The notes under the pieces are model-generated. The model worked only from the letters and a program-made list of their open reading frames with translations. It was not told the origin of the DNA and did not search any database. A stretch of 15,477 bases of DNA from Planctomycetota bacterium (GTDB lineage Bacteria > Planctomycetota > Phycisphaerae > UBA1845 > CAIVHJ01): NCBI GenBank assembly GCA_022573485.1, contig JACZTW010000049.1, positions 1-15,477 of the forward strand. The letters run 5' to 3'. This document shows positions 1 through 6,125 of the stretch, piece after piece (the first letter of the stretch is position 1; the number at the start of each line of letters is the position of its first letter). A program made the translations under genes and the position numbers.

Positions 1-355
1 CGCTATGCGGATGGCCTCGCCTTTGCTGTGCCCCCCAACCTTCACATCCCCCCCCGGCAACCCCCGCCTTCTTGCGGAATTGGCAGATCGTTTCGTTTTA
101 ATAAACAGTTGAATCCCAATGATTTAAACTGCGTCCGGTCAGGGCTGGCGATCCATCTTGTGCTGCGCTCTCCCCGCTCTATTCTTCACCATCCGGCGCA
201 CCAGGATGAGTTCCCCATTTGGCTCTGGTCACCCGAGTCCCGGTGAACGGCAATCATCCGTCGAATGAATGGCCTCACCCCCGAGGTCGAATCGAAAGAA
301 AGTTTGTATGTGGAAAGAAGGCATGGGCCTTCGAGTATTGTTGGAGCGAGACGGA
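1..355. other. No gene recognised; upstream region of the RRM gene
   Basis: The first 355 bases hold no reading frame that I would call a gene. There are C-rich runs around 31-66 and an A+T-rich patch around 90-130, which could hold a promoter for the RRM gene, but I cannot find a convincing -35/-10 pair. If transcription starts in that patch, the RRM mRNA would have a leader of more than 200 bases. That last point is inference only. Confidence 0.4.
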
Positions 356-949
356 ATGAACATTTATGTAGGAAATTTGACCTATTCAACTTCGGACGAC
401 GATTTGAGAACGGCTTTCGAAGCCCACGGCACGGTGGATTCGGCAACCGTGATTCGTGACAAATTTACCGGCGATTCCCGCGGGTTTGGATTCGTCGAAA
501 TGCCTTCCTCCGAAGAGGCGAATGCCGCCATTGAAGGCCTCAACGGCACCGACATGGGCGGGCGGAACTTGACGGTGAACGAGGCCCGCCCCCGTGGCGA
601 AGGTGGCCGCGGCGGTCGCGGTGGTGGTCGTGGCGGTGGCAGCGGCACCGGCGGTGGCGGCGGTCGTGGACCCGGTGGCGGCGGCGGCGGATCTGGTGGT
701 GGCGGGTTTGGCGGCGATGGCAGCATCTTTGAAGGTGGCGGCGGAGGCTTGATCGATTTTCAGGCAATTCGTGAAGAACAACTCGAGAAACTCATGGCCG
801 TGATCCTGTCGATCAACCCGAGTTCCTGGTTCGGCAACAGCGGCTTCGGTACGGTGTCCGAGTTTCGGGGTAAACTCATCATCGCCCAGACGATCGAAAT
901 GCACGAGATCATCGGCGGCACATTCCGCCTGCGTGCCGGCAAAAGCTAA
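356..949 (+). CDS. RRM RNA-binding protein with Gly-rich linker and planctomycete-type C-terminal segment
   Basis: Predicted 197-residue cytoplasmic RNA-binding protein. Residues 1-80 form a single RRM: RNP2 is IYVGNL (3-8) and RNP1 is RGFGFVEM (42-49), both intact with their aromatic RNA-stacking positions. Residues 81-131 are almost pure Gly with scattered Arg (RGG-like), as in bacterial and cyanobacterial Rbp proteins. Residues about 132-197 are not a usual Rbp tail. They have a hydrophobic helix, then P-x-SW, G-x-GT, LIIAQT and MH..I, a pattern I associate with planctomycete secretin-like (STN-like) proteins. The ATG at 356 was chosen because GGAG (343-346) lies 9 bases upstream and the RRM begins at once; longer in-frame starts at 269 add nothing domain-like. 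RNA binding is well supported. The role of the tail is unknown. Confidence 0.9.
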   Translation: MNIYVGNLTYSTSDDDLRTAFEAHGTVDSATVIRDKFTGDSRGFGFVEMPSSEEANAAIEGLNGTDMGGRNLTVNEARPRGEGGRGGRGGGRGGGSGTGGGGGRGPGGGGGGSGGGGFGGDGSIFEGGGGGLIDFQAIREEQLEKLMAVILSINPSSWFGNSGFGTVSEFRGKLIIAQTIEMHEIIGGTFRLRAGKS

Positions 950-963
950 CCGGAATACTACTT

Positions 964-990
964 ACCGCAGAGACCGCGGAGAGCGCAGAG
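964..990. repeat. Three 9-bp tandem units after the RRM stop
   Basis: ACCGCAGAG (964-972), ACCGCGGAG (973-981) and AGCGCAGAG (982-990) form a perfect-period 9-mer array. It begins 14 bases after the TAA of the RRM gene and is followed by a purine-rich run to about 1020. Similar CGCAGAG-type strings recur in intergenic DNA of many environmental bacteria (from memory). No function is assigned. Confidence 0.7.
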
Positions 991-1097
991 CACAAGAAAG
1001 AGAAAAAGGAAAAGGGGAAGCGCTCTTCTCGGTAGGTACGGTCATGGATGAGTCACACGATTCCTCTTTGCACCGTGCCTGTTCTCAATGAACTGTT

Positions 1098-1139
1098 TGC
1101 TACCGACTACTGATTACCGACTACTGACTACTGACTACT
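1098..1139. repeat. Six heptamers spanning the YggU stop codon
   Basis: Six contiguous 7-bp units fill this block exactly: TGCTACC (1098), GACTACT (1105), GATTACC (1112) and GACTACT at 1119, 1126 and 1133. The YggU stop (TAG on the - strand, 1137-1135) lies inside the last unit, so the array sits directly at the 3' end of that gene. The RRM gene converges from the other side. Confidence 0.85.
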
Positions 1140-1437
1140 TCGGCGCCAGCCGATCGCGCACGTGGTCGGCGTTTGCGCCGTGCAGCAGAACAAGCTTGTG
1201 GTGCGAGGATTGTCCCTGCTCAATGGACACGCGATTTTTGGGCAGGTCGAAAGTCTCTGCCAGAATCTTGATGAGCGCTTTGTTGGCCTTGCCTTTTTCC
1301 GGCGGGGCAGCTACGGCGACCTTGAGAGCGCCGTCGAGGATTCCGACCACTCTGCTGCGGGACGCGCCGGGCACGACCTTCACAGGCACCAGCACGCCGA
1401 GATCCGATTGTTTCAAGTCGAGATGGAAGTCGGACAT
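1135..1437 (-). CDS. YggU / DUF167 (UPF0235) family protein
   Basis: A 100-residue protein of the DUF167/YggU family, a small conserved cytoplasmic fold found in bacteria, archaea and eukaryotes without a settled biochemical role. The family signatures are present: VVPGASRSRVVG (21-32) and APPEKGKANKALIKILAE (44-61), the Gly/Lys-rich loop and helix that define the family. Length is normal for the family. The ATG at 1437 was chosen because the conserved fold starts shortly after it; upstream in-frame codons to 1713 give composition unlike the family and overlap the lipoprotein gene. An AGAGG sits unusually close to the ATG, so the ribosome site is weak. It is the last gene of the eight-gene - strand run, 85 bases after the lipoprotein gene. 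Confidence 0.88.
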   Translation of the reverse strand: MSDFHLDLKQSDLGVLVPVKVVPGASRSRVVGILDGALKVAVAAPPEKGKANKALIKILAETFDLPKNRVSIEQGQSSHHKLVLLHGANADHVRDRLAPK

Positions 1438-1522
1438 ACCTCTGTGCTCTCGCGGTGAACGAGCAACGGCCACCCAGTCGCAACGGCACGCTAAACAAAT
1501 ACCGTCAAGCCCCAAGCGCAAC

Positions 1523-1939
1523 TTACCCGCTGCCTTCTGATTCTTCGGCGTCGGTTGAGTTCGTGGACCCGGAATGGTCTCGAACGAACTGCTCCGGGCG
1601 TTCGATTTGGACTTGGGTGACAATCCAGCGTGTGGGGTCATCGGGCCGGTGATAGACGACGACGGTGACTCGATCGCCCAGCCGGACGTCTGCGAGTTCC
1701 GCGCCGATCCCATTGATGAAAATCTCGGTCTCTTGCGTGACTTGCCCCGTCAGGCGTCGAACCTCTCCGGTCTCCACGTTTCGCCAATCCATGGAGACAT
1801 TGCCGGTGTCCAGATCGATTTCCGAGGCCACACCGGCCACTGCGTCGTACTTCCGCTCTTGGATGGGTCGGCGGCAGCCTCCGGCGAGGATCACGGCGGC
1901 TGAGAGGCTCAGTACGGCGGCGGTTCGAAGCATGTTCAT
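1523..1939 (-). CDS. Small putative lipoprotein, beta-rich
   Basis: A 138-residue protein with a short basic N-terminus, a hydrophobic stretch (7-19) and a lipobox-like AGG-Cys with Cys22 as the predicted lipidated residue, so it should be membrane-anchored outside the cytoplasm. Residues 34-112 are predicted beta-rich: GVASEIDLDTGNVSM, then GEVRRLTGQVT, TEIFING and LGDRVTVVVY, which looks like a small barrel of OB or DUF5666 type. I do not recognise a named family. The C-terminal 25 residues are acidic and Ser-rich and look disordered. The ATG at 1939 is preceded by GAGG at 8 bases; a second ATG at 1933 is possible. It follows the zinc-ribbon gene by 35 bases and is probably co-transcribed with it. 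Confidence 0.75.
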   Translation of the reverse strand: MNMLRTAAVLSLSAAVILAGGCRRPIQERKYDAVAGVASEIDLDTGNVSMDWRNVETGEVRRLTGQVTQETEIFINGIGAELADVRLGDRVTVVVYHRPDDPTRWIVTQVQIERPEQFVRDHSGSTNSTDAEESEGSG

Positions 1940-1974
1940 GCCGGAATCCTCAAGGTGCAAGACGGGGCGGCCTT

Positions 1975-2535
1975 TCACAGTGGCGGATCCACTCCCTCCG
2001 CCTGATCGTCAGCGCGTGCTTCCGACGAGGCGCGTTCGGCGCAGGGGCCCCAACTGCCCAGAAAGATTGCCAGATCAAATGCGTCGACGGCTCCGTCGGC
2101 TGTCAGGTCACCGTGCGCGCCGCTCAATTCGCCCCAGGCGCCCAACAGAATCGCCAGGTCGGCGGCCTCGACGATCATATCGCCGTTAAAATCGGCCAGA
2201 CAGTTGCACACGTCGGGTACGCCGTCTTCATCCGCATCGACCGGGCCGGCGCGCGCAACCGCCGCGGCGGGCGACACTGCGTCTGCGCCCGGCTTCAAAA
2301 TGAGGCCGACGAGCGGAACCGCGACCACAGCGCAAATGCCGACCGTCATCACCAGGGCCATGAAGACCGTGCGAACGAGGCCCGACCTTGGGCCGATGCC
2401 GCGCCGGGTTCCCGCGTCGGCGTCCGCGATGCGGAACACTTGTTCACAACTGCTGCACCGCGCTTTCCGGCCGATCGCGTGGTCCGGGAAGATCACCGTG
2501 GCGCTGCACTTTGGGCATGTCCCTTCGATCGGCAT
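1975..2535 (-). CDS. Membrane zinc-ribbon protein with two dockerin-like repeats
   Basis: Predicted 186-residue single-pass membrane protein. Residues 7-30 form an MJ0042-type zinc ribbon (CPKC 7-10, CSSC 27-30). A transmembrane segment lies at about 54-80. Beyond it come a calcium-type loop (DADEDGVPDVC, 100-110) and two dockerin-like/EF-hand modules, 115-135 (DFNGD...LAILLGAWG) and 143-163 (DLTADG...LAIFLGSWG). The second loop has Thr-Ala in place of the usual Asn-Gly, so calcium binding there is doubtful. The ribbon should be cytoplasmic and the repeats extracytoplasmic. The ATG at 2535 was chosen for the GGAG 7 bases upstream and because the ribbon starts at residue 7. The function is unknown; the parts suggest a sensor or anchor, which is inference. 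A candidate -10 box upstream hints at its own promoter. Confidence 0.8.
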   Translation of the reverse strand: MPIEGTCPKCSATVIFPDHAIGRKARCSSCEQVFRIADADAGTRRGIGPRSGLVRTVFMALVMTVGICAVVAVPLVGLILKPGADAVSPAAAVARAGPVDADEDGVPDVCNCLADFNGDMIVEAADLAILLGAWGELSGAHGDLTADGAVDAFDLAIFLGSWGPCAERASSEARADDQAEGVDPPL

Positions 2536-2599
2536 CTGCCATCTCCAACGAGCCGCGAACGGAACAACATCGGCGGTTCCGCGCAGTCCGCAAGCACGC

Positions 2600-2605
2600 A
2601 TTATA
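2600..2605 (-). promoter_or_regulatory. Candidate -10 box of the zinc-ribbon gene
   Basis: On the - strand this reads TATAAT, a perfect sigma-70-type -10, about 65 bases before the ATG at 2535. The best -35 match (TTGCTG, 2631-2626) is 20 bases away, longer than ideal. It lies in the only long gap (246 bases) of the eight-gene run, which supports a separate transcript start. Confidence 0.4.
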
Positions 2606-2698
2606 AACGCCACGCCCAGCCACGCCAGCAATGTTTGCGTGCGTCCGGTTGGCCGGCGGGGTCTGCTTTTGATTGCGACGCGTCGGGGGCGCAAGAAC

Positions 2699-2747
2699 CG
2701 GGCTGCCAGGTCAATTCAGATCCGTCCGAAAAAGACGCGGCAGCCCG
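2699..2747 (-). terminator. Possible terminator-like stem after the OmpA-type gene
   Basis: A perfect 9-bp inverted repeat (CGGGCTGCC at 2699-2707, GGCAGCCCG at 2739-2747) encloses a second small stem (CGTC 2723-2726, GACG 2734-2737). It starts 35 bases after the stop of the OmpA-like gene. No T-run follows, so an intrinsic terminator is uncertain; an mRNA 3'-end stem is equally possible. Confidence 0.35.
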
Positions 2748-2781
2748 ATATAGAGAAAAACGTCCTCACCGGCGGTGGTCG

Positions 2782-3450
2782 CTATCTCGAAGCCACCATC
2801 GCCGGATCGACGGCGAAAATCTCGACGCGCCGATTCTTTGATTTCCCGCTCTTGGACTTGTTTGAAGTGACCGGCCGATGTTCGCCACAACCGCAAGCCA
2901 CCAAACTGGACGGCGACACGCCCCGAGATTGCAAGTGACGCACGACCGCGAGCGCTCTCTCGCTCGACAACTGCCGATTGTCCTGCCATTTGCTCTTCTT
3001 GATGGGGTCGGTGTCGGTGTGCCCGAAGACGTAGATGTCTTTGCCCGCGAAGTTCGACTGGATCTCCGAGGCGATGCGACTCATGATGTTCTTACTGTCT
3101 CGCCTGAGCGTGACCTTCCCGGAGTTGAACAACACATTCCCGGGAATGGCGATCATGGCGCCGCCGGGCACGGCCTGCCATTGGCCCGGCATATCGATCT
3201 GCCGGGGTATGCCGGCCAGGCGACCTCGAAGATCGGTATTGTTTTGTTGCAGCGTCAGTAAGTCGGTCTCGCAACGATCACGCTGCTGCTTGGCAGAGTC
3301 CATTTCCGTGCGCAGCATCTCCAGCTCGGCATAGAGGCCTCTGTTATCTTCCTCCAGCATGGCGATCTTTTCTTCGGCACCGCATCCAGTGGCCGTCAGC
3401 AGGCCGCAGAGACCAATACCGGCCCAAACTATCGATTTCCTTCGCCCCAT
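2782..3450 (-). CDS. OmpA-type peptidoglycan-associated lipoprotein
   Basis: Predicted 222-residue envelope protein that should tether a membrane to peptidoglycan. It has a signal sequence with a lipobox-like ATG-Cys23 (Ala at -3 is less usual), a coiled-coil segment (about 25-80) and an OmpA/MotB C-terminal domain (about 95-213). The domain shows VLFNSGKVTL, FGHTDTDPI (143-151), LSSERALAVVRHL and the NRRVEI motif (207-211); Asp146 and Arg208 match the diaminopimelate-binding residues of the family. The ATG at 3450 has AAGGAG 8 bases upstream, the best ribosome site in this run. It lies 83 bases after the LapA-like gene. It resembles Pal/OmpA lipoproteins rather than MotB, since there is no membrane-spanning proton-channel helix beyond the signal. 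Confidence 0.88.
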   Translation of the reverse strand: MGRRKSIVWAGIGLCGLLTATGCGAEEKIAMLEEDNRGLYAELEMLRTEMDSAKQQRDRCETDLLTLQQNNTDLRGRLAGIPRQIDMPGQWQAVPGGAMIAIPGNVLFNSGKVTLRRDSKNIMSRIASEIQSNFAGKDIYVFGHTDTDPIKKSKWQDNRQLSSERALAVVRHLQSRGVSPSSLVACGCGEHRPVTSNKSKSGKSKNRRVEIFAVDPAMVASR

Positions 3451-3533
3451 AACTGCTACTCCTTTTGCAATCACTGATCCTGCCGTCCTGGCAGGCACTG
3501 TTTCTGGAAACCCGTCACGATTACTTGTAAATA

Positions 3534-3899
3534 TCACTCGTCCTGTCTTCCGCCGAGCGCCCGATTGATCTTGTCATCGATACGCTGTTCCTGTTTTTCG
3601 AGTTCGTCGGCTTTGCTGTCGAGCTGTTTGATTTTCTCCTGATGCGCGACTTGTTTGGACACCTCATGCCACTGCCTGGCCAATTTGAAGCCCGTCGTCA
3701 GGATCCAGAAGCTGATGATCGAAATGACCGCCGTGACGAGCAACAGCTTCAGGACATTAACATCCTCATAGCTCTTGAAAAACCATACGTCCGCATTGTT
3801 GTTGCGGTTGCCGAACAACACCAGCACGGCCATCACAACCACAACGGCGATCAGAACCAGCTTAACATAAAGTTTTGCCTTCTTGATTGCAACATTCAT
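3534..3899 (-). CDS. LapA-like (DUF1049-type) two-helix membrane protein
   Basis: A 121-residue protein with two transmembrane helices (about 11-30 and 48-70) separated by a short loop ending in NADVWFF, followed by a charged helix (76-115) rich in Lys, Glu and Gln that should form a coiled coil. This order and the NR...VWFF element match the LapA/DUF1049 family, which in gammaproteobacteria works in lipopolysaccharide assembly. Whether that role holds in this organism is unknown. The ATG at 3899 starts 34 bases after the prepilin peptidase stop, with a GGGAT-like ribosome site. The cytoplasmic coiled coil is longer than in the shortest family members and may bind a partner. Confidence 0.72.
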   Translation of the reverse strand: MNVAIKKAKLYVKLVLIAVVVVMAVLVLFGNRNNNADVWFFKSYEDVNVLKLLLVTAVISIISFWILTTGFKLARQWHEVSKQVAHQEKIKQLDSKADELEKQEQRIDDKINRALGGRQDE

Positions 3900-3933
3900 G
3901 TTGATTCATCCCGCAGTTTTGTCATCGCGCCCC

Positions 3934-5448
3934 TCACGCTCTACCGGACACCAATTCGAAAAAGAAGCCGATGCGGTCAATAAAGCGATCAAAAAACGTC
4001 CCGCGCCACAGCAGCGCCAGGAAGAAACCGAGCGTGAGCCACGGGCCCATCGGCAGGGCGTGCCCGCGCTTGAACGGCAACGTAAGTGCCTTGCCCAGAA
4101 GGGCAAGCAACGCCGACAGGAAAAATCCAACAAGCACGACCTCCCAGCCGACAACCGCTCCGGCGGCCGCCATGATGTGGATATCGCCCGTCCCGAAGGC
4201 CTCCTTGCCGAGCAGCAGCGTAAAGACGATTCTCACAGCCCAGCCGAGCGCGCCGGCGATGATGAATCCCGCCGCAGCGGTGCCCAGGCCGAGGAATGGG
4301 CGCGTGGCGCTGCCCATCTGCCAATGCCACATTTGCTGCCACAGCGGCTCCAGAAGTCCGCCCTCTTGAACCGCCAGCCAGCCGCCGACGAACAATGCGA
4401 TGGTCGGCAGCAGTATGGCGAGCTCCGTCAGCGCCATCTTGCGCGCATTGTGCTTCTCCGATTCGAGCGCTTCTTCGATTTCGTCGTCACTGTCGCGCTT
4501 GATCACACTGCCGGCGATCATGGCGCAAAACACGAACAAGATGCCCGGCGCGACGCGAGTGACGAACGCCGAACCGGGCATTCGATGAGTGCGATTGACG
4601 AGCTGAGGTGTGCCCGGCTGGTCGGTCGGATCGGGCGTGGTGGGTGGACGGATGATTGCGACGACGAGCATGACTAATGTCGCGCTCAGCGCGAGTCCCG
4701 CGAGCCACGCCGACGGGCGCAACGACCTGCGGCCACGGTGAATCGGCACGGACTGGGCCGTCGGCGGATCGACCTGAGTCGGTGTGGCAGGGTCTTCGCC
4801 CGATGAAGCCTTCGCCGCCTTCGCCTTGCGGTGCCAGATCCACGCAATGATCAAGTGCGTGACCACGGCGCCGATGGTGGCGAGGATGGCAGCGGCGGCA
4901 AGCGTCGCCCCCGGGCGCGGCCAGGGCGGCTGGCGAATCGGCGTCCAGATGGCATGGAGCGCGAAGCCGCACAGCGCCGCAAAGTGCGTGAAGCGGATAT
5001 CGAGCCAGTAGTGCTCCATATCGATCGCGGACATCGCCAACAGGCAGGCGAACAACAGCACGTGCGCGGCATAGATCGGCCAGTCCGAAGCGAAGCGATA
5101 AGATACCGTCCAGGCAGCGCCCACTGTCCCATCGAGCACGACCGCGACAAAGAAAGTGTCGAACAAAATCAGGAACGCGAGGAGCGTGATGATTTCAATG
5201 ACCACGTATCGCGGCGGGATCGGCCAGGCGCAGGTTCGGCAGTGCCCGCGCAGGCGGAAGTAGCTGAATACGGGAATATTGTCGTACCAGCGAATCGTGG
5301 TCTCGCAATTCGGGCAGAACGACCATCGAGGCTGACCGAGGGGGATGTTCCGCGGCAGACGATAGATAATGACGTTGACGAAGCTGCCGATGCAGCCGCC
5401 AAAACCGACGACCAACGCCAAACACCAGATCCACCAATAATCACTCAT
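3934..5448 (-). CDS. Prepilin peptidase (A24 family), enlarged
   Basis: Polytopic inner-membrane aspartic protease that cleaves and N-methylates type IV pilin-like precursors. The N-terminal domain has GSFVNVIIYRLP (21-32) and the paired zinc motif CPNC (45-48)/CRTC (70-73). The first catalytic Asp is Asp143 in SAIDMEHYWLD, and the second is Asp422 in GTGD (419-422), followed by the usual AAAGAVVGW. The protein has 504 residues against about 250-290 for typical members. The extra length lies between the two catalytic aspartates: a hydrophilic Pro/Ala-rich stretch (about 207-247), extra membrane helices and an acidic loop (318-337). No pilin or secretion-ATPase gene lies in this window. It starts 48 bases after aroK with a weak purine-rich ribosome site. 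The name is firm; the substrate is unknown. Confidence 0.9.
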   Translation of the reverse strand: MSDYWWIWCLALVVGFGGCIGSFVNVIIYRLPRNIPLGQPRWSFCPNCETTIRWYDNIPVFSYFRLRGHCRTCAWPIPPRYVVIEIITLLAFLILFDTFFVAVVLDGTVGAAWTVSYRFASDWPIYAAHVLLFACLLAMSAIDMEHYWLDIRFTHFAALCGFALHAIWTPIRQPPWPRPGATLAAAAILATIGAVVTHLIIAWIWHRKAKAAKASSGEDPATPTQVDPPTAQSVPIHRGRRSLRPSAWLAGLALSATLVMLVVAIIRPPTTPDPTDQPGTPQLVNRTHRMPGSAFVTRVAPGILFVFCAMIAGSVIKRDSDDEIEEALESEKHNARKMALTELAILLPTIALFVGGWLAVQEGGLLEPLWQQMWHWQMGSATRPFLGLGTAAAGFIIAGALGWAVRIVFTLLLGKEAFGTGDIHIMAAAGAVVGWEVVLVGFFLSALLALLGKALTLPFKRGHALPMGPWLTLGFFLALLWRGTFFDRFIDRIGFFFELVSGRA

Positions 5449-5496
5449 CTCGACTCGCTCTCGACTGCTCAGCGCACTAAACGCTGTGGAGTATCT

Positions 5497-6093
5497 TTAA
5501 CTATTCTCTTGTTCCGTTTCATCTCCCGCGGGTTGCGGGACATCACGATGGGCCTTTGTGTCGAGGCGCCGCAGGATCATCTTCGCCACCTCCGCCGGCG
5601 ATTTGCCGGTGGTATCGATTTCGACATCGGCCAACCGTTCATACCACGCACTTCGCTGCGCCAGCAAATTGCGAACTTCCGTCAGCGCATCAGTTGTGCT
5701 CAACGGCGGGCGCGATGCGGCGGACTCGCGATCGGCGGCCATGCGGCGATGCAAGTCCTCCGGTGCGGCTTGCAGCCACACCACGACCCCCAATCCCCTC
5801 AGCCGCTTGCGGTTGCGCTCACTAGCGACGGCCCCGCCGCCGATGCTGATCACCGCCGGCGGCTCCGGCGCCAGGCCGGCAAGGATCTCGGATTCGATCC
5901 TGCGAAAGTACGGTTCGCCGTCCTGCTCAAAGATGGCCTCGATGGTTCGGCCTTGGCGCTCTTCGATGAGAAGATCGGTATCGACGTGCGGCCGCCTCAG
6001 TTCGCCGGCCAGCAGTCGGCCCACGACCGTCTTGCCGCTCCCGCGATATCCGATCAGAACCACATGCCGCTCAGTTGACCGTGCCCCGTCCAA
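5497..6093 (-). CDS. aroK: Shikimate kinase, probable TTG start
   Basis: Phosphorylates shikimate to shikimate 3-phosphate with ATP in the cytoplasm. The 198-residue protein shows Walker A GYRGSGKT (15-22), the substrate-binding VDTD (37-40), the FRRIE element (63-67), GGGA (85-88) and the lid motif RPPL (128-131), with Arg147 as the likely adenine/phosphate contact. The C-terminal 20 residues are a polar tail. No ATG lies in frame before the P-loop. The TTG at 6093 is favoured because GAGG lies 8 bases upstream, inside the heptamer repeat separating it from aroDE; a GTG at codon 11 would leave too little of the first strand. It sits 32 bases after aroDE, so the two are almost certainly co-transcribed and act in the same pathway. 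Confidence 0.9.
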   Translation of the reverse strand: MDGARSTERHVVLIGYRGSGKTVVGRLLAGELRRPHVDTDLLIEERQGRTIEAIFEQDGEPYFRRIESEILAGLAPEPPAVISIGGGAVASERNRKRLRGLGVVVWLQAAPEDLHRRMAADRESAASRPPLSTTDALTEVRNLLAQRSAWYERLADVEIDTTGKSPAEVAKMILRRLDTKAHRDVPQPAGDETEQENS

Positions 6094-6097
6094 ATCT

Positions 6098-6125
6098 CAG
6101 TCCTCAGTCCCCAGCCCTCAGTCCT
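6098..6125. repeat. Four heptamers between aroDE stop and aroK start
   Basis: Read on the - strand, the units are AGGACTG, AGGGCTG, GGGACTG and AGGACTG. They begin at the base after the aroDE TAG (6128-6126) and run to 6098. A degraded fifth unit (6097-6091) contains the TTG start of aroK, and the array supplies its GAGG ribosome site. Confidence 0.85.

Noticed and set aside
269..355. Upstream ATG at 269 as the start of the RRM protein
   Set aside because: The extra 29 residues have no domain character, and the ATG at 356 has a proper GGAG site followed at once by the RRM.
2113..2938. Overlapping + strand open frames across the zinc-ribbon and OmpA-like genes
   Set aside because: They cross two well-supported - strand genes and have Arg/Ala-rich composition typical of shadows.
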